34,019 nucleotides of DNA from an uncultured Methylobacillus sp. (GTDB lineage Bacteria; Pseudomonadota; Gammaproteobacteria; Burkholderiales; Methylophilaceae): NCBI GenBank assembly GCA_946478865.1, contig CAMLDO010000023.1, forward strand, positions 1-34,019, written 5' to 3'. Both the position numbers and the translations under genes were made by a program. Below the pieces are notes generated by a model that saw only the letters and a list, made by a program, of their open reading frames with translations, had not been told where the DNA came from and searched no databases. Positions 1-6,138 of the stretch are shown here, one piece after another (within the stretch, counting starts at the first letter, position 1; every line of letters begins with the position of its first letter).

Positions 1-1888
1 TACGGTTGGCGAGCTTGTACGGGTTCCAGCCATCGGAACGGCTCGCCGGCCAGGAAAAGCTAGTGAAGTGCTCGGCCTCGACCAGCGAGAAGCCGATCGC
101 ATGCTTGATCTCGCCGCGCTGCAATTCTTCCGCCGTGATCTGGCCGCCCAGGAACGGCAGGCTGGTCGCCGTCGTGCCGTAGCGGTTCGGGAACACGCCG
201 ATGTTGGACTTGGCGTTCTGCATGCGGCCACCCCAGCAGGCTTGCCACTGGCCGTTCACCTTGCGCATCTGCCAGAACTCCCACACGGTATTGGTGGAGG
301 GCTGGTAGACCGTCATTTCCGCATCGGTGCCCTTGGAAGGCACGGCATAGGAAGGAATCGGCACGGCTTCCCACTGCGGAATGAGGTTCTTGTCGAGGAA
401 GCCCTTCTTCTGGCAATCCCACTCCGTCACCTTCACCGTCGCAGTATTCGCCGCCGCGACATACACCGGGCTGGAATACTCGCCGGTATTGATGTTGACG
501 GTCTTGTAGTACAGATTCTTCTGGCGAACGATGTCCTTGGCGTAATTGGCCGAATTCGGATGCAGCGCAGCATTCGCCGGAATGGGCGTATACCAGAAGC
601 TGTTGGCCGCGAACACCGCGTCGGTCAGCAAGCCGCCGCTGGAAGTCGAAGTAGTCGGCGCAGTCGTCGTCGGGCTCGTCGTGGCGCTCGGTGCGGTCGA
701 CCCCGACATGGAGCTGGTCGGCGCCGTACCTGTCGACGTGGTCGGCGACGTTGTGGTCGTCGGGGACGTCGAAGTCGAGGGCGCCGTCGTGGTTGACGGA
801 GCCGTGGACGTCGTCGGCGTGGACGTGCTCGATGTGGTAGTGGTAGTCGTCGAAGTCGAGGTACTGGGAACCGTGGTCAACGTACCGGCAGTCGAAATCG
901 CGGTCTTGCCATAATTCATCGGCATGAACTGCAGCTTGTCCCACGGAAAACCGTTCAGCACTGCATAGTTCGGCTTGCCTTCGAACAGCGACGGATAAGG
1001 ATCCGCCTGGCCCACCGCAGTATAGGTCACGGGATTCTGCGCACGGATCGCCAAGGCGCCGGACTTGTCCCACACCACGAAACCGTATTTCTGCGCGGCC
1101 TTGGCAATGATCTTGCCGGCACGCGTCATCGGCAGCTTGTCCACGTTCACGCTGGGATCCAGGCGGAAACGCATGCCCTCGGGAATGCGGTTGGCCACCT
1201 TCTGCGGGTTATAACCGTCGGAACGGTTGGCCGGCCAGGAGAAGATGTTGTAATGCTCGGCCTCGACCAGCGAAAAACCGATCGCGTGCTTGATCTCGCC
1301 GCGACGCAATTCCTCGGCCGTCACCTGGCCGCCCAGGAAGGGCAGGCTGGTCGCCGTCGTACCGTAATACTTGTAGTGCACGCCATTGCTTTGGGAGGCA
1401 TTCTGCATGCGACCGCCCCAGCAGGCTTGCCATTGACCGTTGACCTTGCGCGCCTGCCAGAACTCCCACACGGTATCGGTCGACGGTTGGTAAACCGTCA
1501 TTTCCGCATCGGTACCCTTGGAAGGCACGGCATAGGAAGGGATAGGCACCGATTTCCATTGCTCGGCCAGCCCCGGATCGGAGTAGCCCTTCTTCTGGCA
1601 ATCCCACTGCGTCACTTTCACCTTGGCTACGCTGGAACCCACCGTGTAGACCGGGCTGGTGTAGTCACGGGTATTCACGGTGACATTGTTGTAGTACTTC
1701 GCCTTCTGACGCAGGATTTCCTTGGCGAAATTAGCCGAATTGGGGTGCAGCGTGGCATTCGCCGGAATCGGCGTATACCAGAAGCTGGTGGGCGCAAAAA
1801 CGGCATCGGTGACGAGCGCTTCTGCGGACGCGCCCAAGGGAGTAGCCAGCGCCAACGAGGCGGCCAGCCATGTGTGAGACAACTTCAT
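1..1888 (-). CDS. large secreted protein with tandem ~300-residue modules (C-terminus outside window)
   Basis: The frame stays open from ATG 1888 down to base 1, giving 629 codons with no stop, so the gene continues beyond the window. The start has a good Shine-Dalgarno (AAGGAG, 5 nt before ATG). Residues 1-22 are a Sec signal peptide (MKLSHTW..., predicted cut ASA|EA). Module 1 covers about residues 23-330. A Thr/Ser/Pro linker covers about 331-416. Module 2 starts at about 417 and 213 residues of it are visible. Each module begins with a TDAVFA.-SFWYTPIPANA signature and contains WDCQKKG, VPSKGTDAEMTVYQPST, QWQACWGGRMQNA, GTTATSLPFLGG and RGEIKHAIGFSLVEAEH. The two conserved cysteines could form a disulfide. 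I recall similar modules in secreted proteins of other bacteria but know no function. The linker resembles glycosylated linkers of modular secreted enzymes. The leader carries a GEMM-I riboswitch (2181-2270). The product is probably exported or surface-bound; enzyme versus adhesin is undecided. Confidence 0.9.
   Translation of the reverse strand, partial: MKLSHTWLAASLALATPLGASAEALVTDAVFAPTSFWYTPIPANATLHPNSANFAKEILRQKAKYYNNVTVNTRDYTSPVYTVGSSVAKVKVTQWDCQKKGYSDPGLAEQWKSVPIPSYAVPSKGTDAEMTVYQPSTDTVWEFWQARKVNGQWQACWGGRMQNASQSNGVHYKYYGTTATSLPFLGGQVTAEELRRGEIKHAIGFSLVEAEHYNIFSWPANRSDGYNPQKVANRIPEGMRFRLDPSVNVDKLPMTRAGKIIAKAAQKYGFVVWDKSGALAIRAQNPVTYTAVGQADPYPSLFEGKPNYAVLNGFPWDKLQFMPMNYGKTAISTAGTLTTVPSTSTSTTTTTTSSTSTPTTSTAPSTTTAPSTSTSPTTTTSPTTSTGTAPTSSMSGSTAPSATTSPTTTAPTTSTSSGGLLTDAVFAANSFWYTPIPANAALHPNSANYAKDIVRQKNLYYKTVNINTGEYSSPVYVAAANTATVKVTEWDCQKKGFLDKNLIPQWEAVPIPSYAVPSKGTDAEMTVYQPSTNTVWEFWQMRKVNGQWQACWGGRMQNAKSNIGVFPNRYGTTATSLPFLGGQITAEELQRGEIKHAIGFSLVEAEHFTSFSWPASRSDGWNPYKLANR
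640..895 (-). repeat. low-complexity Thr/Ser/Pro linker-coding tract
   Basis: About 85 codons between module 1 and module 2 encode almost only Thr, Ser, Pro, Ala and Gly. On the plus strand this reads as runs of GTC, GTG and GTA-like triplets. Codons are mixed, so it is not a perfect microsatellite, but the triplet periodicity means unequal recombination or slippage would change linker length without breaking frame. Such linkers are often O-glycosylated in secreted multi-domain proteins; that is inference here. Confidence 0.8.
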
Positions 1889-1892
1889 GAAT

Positions 1893-1976
1893 GCTCCTTG
1901 CAATCGTTAACAAAGTTTCACTCACGCCATCGCAGCGAGTTCCAACTTCACCGCCAGGCAGGCGGATTGCAGGAGC
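1893..1976 (-). promoter_or_regulatory. predicted SD-sequestering helix in the leader of the two-module gene
   Basis: In the transcript GCUCCUGCAAU (1976-1966) can pair with AUUGCAAGGAGC (1904-1893), which holds the Shine-Dalgarno. This gives 11 base pairs with one bulged A at 1899. The enclosed loop of 61 nt contains a nested hairpin CCGCC-UGCCU-GGCGG (1965-1951). The same architecture occurs before the paralogous gene at 3638-3719 with compensatory changes. The likely role is the expression platform of the upstream riboswitch, acting on translation. The pairing is seen in sequence; the switching mechanism is inferred. Confidence 0.65.
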
Positions 1977-2180
1977 TGCTCCTTTTCTGTATTCGTTATT
2001 ACCGTGTACGTGAACGGGTATTGCGGTGGCAGCCATCAATAACGACTGGCTGGAAAGTGATGCGGCGGAGGAATTCGCAGCGCGGCTGCTTGGTTACCCC
2101 CAGCAGCGCAGCGATCGTAGAGCCCGACGCGGGCAAAACAGGTATGGGAGCAGAAAGAGGTCTGACGAAAAGGCGGAGAG

Positions 2181-2270
2181 CCATCCCGGCAGTCCCGCTG
2201 TCATAGGATCGCTCCGTTAGACCGGTGACTTTGCGTCCCCACCTTTCGATGGGTTTGCCTTTCACGCTTC
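2181..2270 (-). ncRNA. GEMM-I (cyclic-di-GMP-I) riboswitch aptamer, copy A
   Basis: On the minus strand the segment matches the GEMM-I consensus. GGCAAACC is followed by a hairpin CCCAUC-GAAA-GGUGGG with a GNRA tetraloop, then GACGCAAAG, CCGGUCUAA (tetraloop receptor side), a short variable GGA/UCC stem and AGCGGGACUGCCGG. Aligned to the Vibrio Vc2 aptamer from memory, the ligand-contacting G20 and C92 fall at 2259 and 2189 and are both conserved, which favours c-di-GMP over cGAMP. It lies about 290 nt upstream of the start codon of the two-module secreted protein, on the same strand. Confidence 0.92.
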
Positions 2271-2359
2271 GACGGCCACTTGCCTGTCAAAGCGGATGCG
2301 ATTATCCAACCATAAAAAAAAGAATTCCAGGCCTAATGGACAAACGGCGGAAGACAGCA

Positions 2360-2377
2360 GACAAATGGTAATTTGTC
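2360..2377. promoter_or_regulatory. palindrome GACAAAT-GGTA-ATTTGTC, candidate operator
   Basis: A perfect 7-bp inverted repeat with a 4-bp spacer lies about 90 bp upstream of the riboswitch aptamer. Its left 14 bases (GACAAATGGTAATT) recur exactly at 3987-4000, about 90 bp upstream of the second aptamer, although the right arm has decayed there. Conserved position relative to both aptamers suggests a transcription-factor site near or upstream of the promoter. The regulator is unknown. Confidence 0.4.
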
Positions 2378-2451
2378 CTTTTAAATCAATATATTGATGA
2401 GCTTGAGCTTGTTTCCGCACCAAGCTTGGCTCTGGCGGGAATGCAAGCAAT

Positions 2452-2482
2452 AAAAAAGGCGATATCGCCACGATATCGCCTT
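2452..2482 (-). terminator. rho-independent terminator after the single-module gene
   Basis: Read on the minus strand, a GGCGATATCG / CGATATCGCC stem (10 bp, extended by AA/TT) with a 3-nt loop TGG is followed directly by TTTTTT. It begins 18 bases after the stop codon at 2500. This is a textbook intrinsic terminator and separates the two paralogous transcription units. Confidence 0.9.
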
Positions 2483-2499
2483 GAGTTACAGCCTTCCGT

Positions 2500-3630
2500 T
2501 TAGCGGAACCGCTTCGACTTGCCCTTGGTCGTGGTCGTCGTGCTAGTCGTCGTAGTCGGACTGGTCGTGGTCGCCGTGCTCGTGCTCGTGCTCGTCGTCG
2601 TAGTGGTAGTGGACGTAGTCGTGGTGGTCGTGGTCGACGCCAGATCCTTGCCGTAATTCAACGGCAGGAACTGCAGCTTGTCCCACGGGAAACCATTCAG
2701 CACTGCATAGTTGGGTTTGCCCTCGAACAGCGCGGGATAGGGATTGGTCTGCCCCAGCGCGGTATAGGACGTGGCATTCTGCGCACGCAGCGCGAGTGCG
2801 CCAGACTTGTCCCAGACCACGAAGCCGTATTTCTGCGCAGCCTTGGCGATAATCTTGCCGGCACGACTCATCGGCAATGCATCGACGTTGACGGTCGGGT
2901 CGAGCCGGAAGCGCTGACCTTCCTGTACGCGGTTGGCAAGGGCATACGGGTTCCATCCATCAGAACGATGGGCCGGCCAGGAGAACTGTGTGTAGTGCTC
3001 CGCCTCGACGATAGAAAAACCGATCGCATGCTTGATTTCGCCGCGCGCCAGTTCTTCCGCGGTAATCTGCCCGCCAAGGAAAGGCAGGCTGGTCGCCGTG
3101 GTACCGTAATATTTGTAGAAAGTCCCGTCGCTGGCAGAGGCATTCTGCAAGCGACCGCCCCAGCAAGCCTGCCACTGGCCGTCAGCTGTCTTGCGGGTCT
3201 GCCAGAATTCCCACACGGTATTGGTGGAAGGCTGGTAGATCGTCATTTCCGCATCCGTACCCTTTGAAGGAAGGGCATAACTGGGAATCGGCACTGCTGC
3301 CCACTGCGTAGCCAGGCTGGCATCGGAAAAGCCCTTTTTCTGGCAATCCCACTCGGTCACCTTCACTGTCGGCACATCCGCACCAACGGTGTAAACCGGG
3401 CTGGTGTATTCGGTCGTATTGATGGTGACGGTTTGATAATAAATGGCTTTCTGCCGCAGGATGTCCTGCACCAGATTGGCCGAATTGGGATGCAGCGCGG
3501 CATTGGCCGGAATCGGCGTATACCAGAAACTGCTGGGGGCGAAGACGGCATCTGTGGTCAGGACTTCGGCAGCGGCCGAGAACGGGACAGCGGACACGAC
3601 GGCATAGAGCCAGACTCGGTTCGATTTCAT
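2500..3630 (-). CDS. secreted single-module protein with Thr-rich tail, paralogue of the 1-1888 gene
   Basis: 376 aa. ATG 3630 is chosen because AGGAG sits 8 nt upstream; an ATG at 3648 would overlap the Shine-Dalgarno. Residues 1-21 are a signal peptide (MKSNRVW..., predicted cut AAA|EV). One module covers about 22-330 and is very similar to both modules of the neighbouring gene (FWYTPIPANAALHPNSAN, WDCQKKG, QWQACWGGRLQNAS, GTTATSLPFLGG, RGEIKHAIGF, AGKIIAKAAQKYGFVVWDK). It is followed by about 37 residues that are almost all Thr/Ser and a basic end, KGKSKRFR. The tail corresponds to the inter-module linker of the neighbour, so this looks like a unit that has lost, or not yet gained, a second module. 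There is no sorting signal or TM anchor. The leader has a GEMM-I riboswitch (3808-3897). Function is unknown; extracellular location is inferred. Confidence 0.92.
   Translation of the reverse strand: MKSNRVWLYAVVSAVPFSAAAEVLTTDAVFAPSSFWYTPIPANAALHPNSANLVQDILRQKAIYYQTVTINTTEYTSPVYTVGADVPTVKVTEWDCQKKGFSDASLATQWAAVPIPSYALPSKGTDAEMTIYQPSTNTVWEFWQTRKTADGQWQACWGGRLQNASASDGTFYKYYGTTATSLPFLGGQITAEELARGEIKHAIGFSIVEAEHYTQFSWPAHRSDGWNPYALANRVQEGQRFRLDPTVNVDALPMSRAGKIIAKAAQKYGFVVWDKSGALALRAQNATSYTALGQTNPYPALFEGKPNYAVLNGFPWDKLQFLPLNYGKDLASTTTTTTTSTTTTTTSTSTSTATTTSPTTTTSTTTTTKGKSKRFR
2527..2637 (-). repeat. Thr/Ser-rich tail-coding tract
   Basis: About 37 codons are nearly all ACN and TCN, interrupted by single Ala and Pro codons. 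It parallels the linker tract at 640-895. Mixed synonymous codons argue for selection on amino-acid composition rather than a recent microsatellite expansion. Confidence 0.75.
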
Positions 3631-3637
3631 GAAAGAA

Positions 3638-3719
3638 ACTCCTAGCAAGAATGAAAGTTAATCTCACGCATGGCAACGGCGCGTTCCAACTTACCGCTAT
3701 GAAGCGGGCTTGCAGGAGC
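3638..3719 (-). promoter_or_regulatory. predicted SD-sequestering helix in the leader of the single-module gene
   Basis: In the transcript GCUCCUGCAAG (3719-3709) can pair with CUUGCUAGGAGU (3649-3638), covering the AGGAG Shine-Dalgarno. This gives 11 pairs, one of them G-U, with one bulged U at 3644. The 59-nt loop contains a nested CCGC-UUCAUA-GCGG hairpin (3707-3694). Compared with copy A, the inner terminal pair is G-C instead of U-A, and the nested hairpin keeps pairing with a changed loop, which supports a real RNA structure. Confidence 0.65.
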
Positions 3720-3807
3720 TGCTCTTGTCCTTGTTCTGAATTGCGGAACGTGAACGGCGGGCAATGACGATCTGGAGGAATAGGCGAGCTGACGAGAGGG
3801 CCTGAGG

Positions 3808-3897
3808 CCCCGCCGGCAGTCCCGCTATCGTAGGAAAAATTCCCTTAGACCGGTGACTTTGCGTCCCCACCTTTCGATGGGTTTGCCTTTATCATTC
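3808..3897 (-). ncRNA. GEMM-I (cyclic-di-GMP-I) riboswitch aptamer, copy B
   Basis: It has the same core as copy A: GGCAAACC, CCCAUC-GAAA-GGUGGG, GACGCAAAG, CCGGUCUAA, a variable stem (here GGAA/UUCC) and AGCGGGACUGCCGG. The G20 and C92 equivalents are at 3887 and 3816. The variable stem differs in sequence from copy A but stays paired, so both copies look functional. It lies about 180 nt upstream of the start of the single-module protein on the same strand. Confidence 0.92.
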
Positions 3898-3986
3898 GAA
3901 TACCCGTAGGGCAATCGAAAGCGGTGACATTTTCGTCCGAAACTCCGCTTTGGCAACCCTCTGGATGATGAACGGTATTTCTGGCC

Positions 3987-4000
3987 GACAAATGGTAATT
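3987..4000. promoter_or_regulatory. GACAAATGGTAATT, second copy of the pre-riboswitch motif
   Basis: Exact 14-base match to the left part of the palindrome at 2360-2377, at the same distance upstream of a GEMM-I aptamer. Here the right arm is degenerate. It also lies 24 bp before the divergent GNAT start codon, so it may belong to a shared control region. Confidence 0.35.
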
Positions 4001-4023
4001 ATCTATTCAGGACAATCACTTCC

Positions 4024-4452
4024 ATGACGATACGCACCGCTGACGCGAGCGACGACATCCGCGCCTGCTACCCTGTAATTCATGAACTGAGGCCGCATCT
4101 GGACGAGGAAACTTTTGTTGCCCAGGTGCTGCGCCAGATGGACCAGCACGGTTATCGGCTGGTATACATCACGGACGATGAGGGACAAATAGTCGCAGCC
4201 GCGGGATTTCGCGTCGCCGAATATCTCGCCTGGGGAAAAACCTTTTATCTGGACGACCTCGTCACCCGTGAATCTGCTCGCGGTCATGGATATGGCGGTG
4301 CGCTGCTCGACTGGCTGCTCGACCATGCACGCGCGCTCGGCTGCGCGCAGTTCCACCTGGATTCCGGTGTTCAACGTCACGACGCGCACCGTTTGTACCT
4401 GGGACGCAAACTCAAGATCACCTCTCACCATTTCGCCAAGGTATTGTCATGA
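4024..4452 (+). CDS. GNAT-family N-acetyltransferase
   Basis: 142 aa, the usual length for a single GNAT domain. The acetyl-CoA pyrophosphate loop appears as RGHGYG (86-91) after the beta-strand FYLDDLVT (74-81), and the C-terminal HRLYLGRKL (122-130) resembles the usual substrate-side end of the fold. The substrate is not predictable. No strong Shine-Dalgarno precedes ATG 4024. Its stop overlaps the ATG of the DinB gene by 4 bases (4449-4452), so it heads a tightly coupled operon with the DinB-like, SDR and YkgJ genes. Confidence 0.88.
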   Translation: MTIRTADASDDIRACYPVIHELRPHLDEETFVAQVLRQMDQHGYRLVYITDDEGQIVAAAGFRVAEYLAWGKTFYLDDLVTRESARGHGYGGALLDWLLDHARALGCAQFHLDSGVQRHDAHRLYLGRKLKITSHHFAKVLS

Positions 4453-4991
4453 TCGAGCGCGACCAGATTGCCCTGCTGGCGACTTACAACGCATGGATGA
4501 ACGGAAAGCTTTACGAAGTTGCGGCACGGCTTCCCGATGACCAGCTGCGTCGCGACCGGGGCGCCTTTTTCGGCTCGATTCTCGGCACGCTCAACCATAT
4601 CGCGGTGGCCGATACTATCTGGCTGCGCCGCTTTTCCACGCTCTCCCTGCAAAGCGTCGTGCTCGCCCAGGCAGCCGAGCTGCCGGTGCCGGCGGCGCTG
4701 GATGCGCCGCTGTTCCCAGAACTGTCCGGCCTCGCCGGTTATCGAAAGAAACTGGATGATCTGATCTGCGCCTGGGCGGATGCGCTGACGCGCGAGGATT
4801 TACTGCGTCAGTTGCAGTACTCCAGCATGAAAGGGATTCCCGCGAGCAAGCGGCTGGGCGATGTGATCCTGCACTTCTTCAATCACCAGACGCACCATCG
4901 CGGACAGGTCACCACTTTGTTATCGCAGGCGGGTCAGGATGTCGGTATCACCGACCTGATCGCGCTGATTCCCGACCAGGAGAACATGTAA
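4449..4991 (+). CDS. DinB-family (four-helix, metal-binding) protein
   Basis: 180 aa. Contains the DinB triad of histidines: H50 in LGTLNHIAVAD and H146/H150 in FNHQTHHRGQ. These bind a divalent metal in this superfamily, which includes thiol-dependent transferases. The early YNAWMN motif is also typical. Despite the family name there is no evidence of a role in DNA damage. ATG overlaps the GNAT stop and its own stop overlaps the next ATG by one base (4991), so it is translationally coupled on both sides. The small-molecule substrate is unknown. Confidence 0.88.
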   Translation: MIERDQIALLATYNAWMNGKLYEVAARLPDDQLRRDRGAFFGSILGTLNHIAVADTIWLRRFSTLSLQSVVLAQAAELPVPAALDAPLFPELSGLAGYRKKLDDLICAWADALTREDLLRQLQYSSMKGIPASKRLGDVILHFFNHQTHHRGQVTTLLSQAGQDVGITDLIALIPDQENM

Positions 4992-5686
4992 TGTCTACCG
5001 TACTGATTACCGGGGCCAATCGCGGCCTCGGCCTTGAATTCACCCGGCAATATGCTGCCGAAGGCTGGCAGGTACTGGCTTGTTGTCGTCATCCGGCAGA
5101 AGCCGATGCCTTGAATGCCATTGCGCATCGTTCGCGGGGCCAAGTCCGCGTCCATGCGCTGGACGTCGCCGAACTGAACACCATCGACGCACTCGCGAAA
5201 ACGCTGCAGGGCACGCCGATCGATCTCATCATCAACAATGCCGGGATTTACCCCGACCGTCACAGCGGCTTCGGTCAGATCGATTACGACGCCTGGATGA
5301 TGGCCTTTCTCGTCAACACCATGGCTCCGCTGAAAGTCGCGGAGGCCTTCGTATCCCATCTGGAACGCGGCCAGGGCAAGCTGATCGCCACCGTCAGCAG
5401 CAAGATGGGTAGCCTCGACGACAACACCAGCGGCGGCTGTTACCTGTACCGCTCCAGCAAGAGCGCGGTCAACATGGTGATGAAGAGCCTGTCGCTCGAC
5501 CTTGCCGCACGCGGAATCCGCGCCGTGATTCTGCATCCCGGCTGGGTCCAGACCGACATGGGCGGGCCGAATGCATTGATTACGCCCGAGCAAAGCGTCA
5601 GCGGCATGCGGCGCGTACTGGAAAACGTCACGAATAAGCAAACCGGTCGTTTCCTCAGCTACGACGGCAGCGAGATTCCCTGGTAA
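4991..5686 (+). CDS. short-chain dehydrogenase/reductase
   Basis: 231 aa, classical SDR length. Rossmann nucleotide-binding motif TGANRGLG (7-14), NNAG (82-85), Asn109, catalytic Ser (SS 136-137) and YRSSK (Y153, K157) are all present, followed by HPGWVQTDMGG, common in the C-factor/sniffer-like SDR subgroup. It likely uses NAD(P)H; the substrate is unknown. It is third in the GNAT-DinB-SDR-YkgJ operon, starting within the stop codon of the preceding gene (TAATG). Confidence 0.9.
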   Translation: MSTVLITGANRGLGLEFTRQYAAEGWQVLACCRHPAEADALNAIAHRSRGQVRVHALDVAELNTIDALAKTLQGTPIDLIINNAGIYPDRHSGFGQIDYDAWMMAFLVNTMAPLKVAEAFVSHLERGQGKLIATVSSKMGSLDDNTSGGCYLYRSSKSAVNMVMKSLSLDLAARGIRAVILHPGWVQTDMGGPNALITPEQSVSGMRRVLENVTNKQTGRFLSYDGSEIPW

Positions 5687-5688
5687 TC

Positions 5689-6003
5689 ATGACGCTGGAA
5701 ACGGATAACCCTTGCCGCACCTGCGGCGCCTGTTGCAACGCATTTCGCGTCTCCTTCCACTGGAGCGAAGCCTCATCTCTCTCGCCCTATCAGGTTCCCG
5801 AAGACATGATCGAGCAGGTGTCGCCGCATATCGCCTGCATGCGCGGGACCCATGCCCGCGAACCCAGGTGCGCAGCGCATATCGGCGCAGTCGGGATCTC
5901 CTCCGGCTGCAGCATTTACGAAAATCGTCCCTCCCCTTGCCGGGAGGTCGCCGTGGGCGACGAAAAATGCCTGCGCGCTCGGGAATTATTCCTATTGTGC
6001 TAG
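5689..6003 (+). CDS. YkgJ-family cysteine cluster protein
   Basis: 104 aa. The N-terminus has CRTCGACC (C9, C12, C15, C16), followed by C50, C61, C74 and the family signature SGCSIYENRPSPCREV (C74, C84) and C94. The family is thought to bind a metal or Fe-S cluster, function unknown. ATG is 3 bases after the SDR stop, without a clear Shine-Dalgarno. After KCLRARE, relatives often continue with a short HGLPPL-like end; here the reading ends ELFLLC, which may be a slightly altered C-terminus. It is the last gene of the operon. Confidence 0.85.
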   Translation: MTLETDNPCRTCGACCNAFRVSFHWSEASSLSPYQVPEDMIEQVSPHIACMRGTHAREPRCAAHIGAVGISSGCSIYENRPSPCREVAVGDEKCLRARELFLLC

Positions 6004-6073
6004 TCAGCGTTCTGCGCCAGACTGCGTCAGCCCCCGGGAACCTTTCGGCACAGGAAGATTCTGACAGCGTGTA

Positions 6074-6101
6074 CATGACGCGGGGTACAGGAAGCGTCAT
6101 G
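6074..6101. promoter_or_regulatory. 8-bp inverted repeat upstream of the beta-propeller gene
   Basis: CATGACGC (6074-6081) and GCGTCATG (6094-6101) form perfect 8-bp arms separated by 12 bp, 38 bp before ATG 6139. It could be an operator or, in RNA, a hairpin in the 5' UTR. The only coding frame crossing it (5712-6158) is a shadow. Confidence 0.45.
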
Positions 6102-6138
6102 GCTATGGCGCACCTTCATAAACTGGAGATCAATTGGC

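Larger units (their letters stand above)
1889..2499 (-). other. 611-base gap: leader and promoter region of the two-module gene, plus the tail of its neighbour
   Basis: This gap holds no convincing gene. Read on the minus strand it contains, in order, the terminator of the upstream paralogue (2452-2482), a 7+7 bp palindrome (2360-2377), an unassigned promoter, the GEMM-I aptamer (2181-2270), about 190 nt of leader with no recognised structure, and the SD-sequestering helix (1893-1976). Open frames at 1999-2265, 2026-2220 and 2262-2471 have no Shine-Dalgarno and no family resemblance, and the first two cross the riboswitch; I regard them as chance. Confidence 0.6.
3631..4023 (-). other. 393-base gap: leader of the single-module gene and promoter region shared with the divergent GNAT gene
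   Basis: Contains the SD-sequestering helix (3638-3719), the GEMM-I aptamer (3808-3897) and the half-palindrome 3987-4000. After the aptamer the minus-strand RNA has a GGGCC-UCA-GGCCC hairpin (about 3798-3810), but no U-run follows, so I do not call it a terminator. No clear -35/-10 pair was identified on either strand, and no coding frame is credible. Confidence 0.55.

Noticed and set aside
60..2039. Minus-strand frames 60-1073, 1209-1607 and 1731-2039
   Set aside because: They are in a different frame from the module-coding frame, with low-complexity translations; the frame from 1888 has signal peptide, ribosome site and module homology.
68..2206. Long plus-strand frames (68-796, 546-914, 1253-2206) opposite the two-module gene
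   Set aside because: They are antisense shadows of a strongly conserved secreted protein; their products are Arg/His- or Val/Asp-rich without family features.
2262..2471. 69-codon minus-strand frame between the paralogues
   Set aside because: No Shine-Dalgarno; it overlaps the palindrome and the terminator region, and the translation has no recognisable features.
3798..3810. GGGCC-UCA-GGCCC hairpin after aptamer B as a transcription terminator
   Set aside because: No U-run follows and copy A has no equivalent; the conserved element is the SD-sequestering helix instead.
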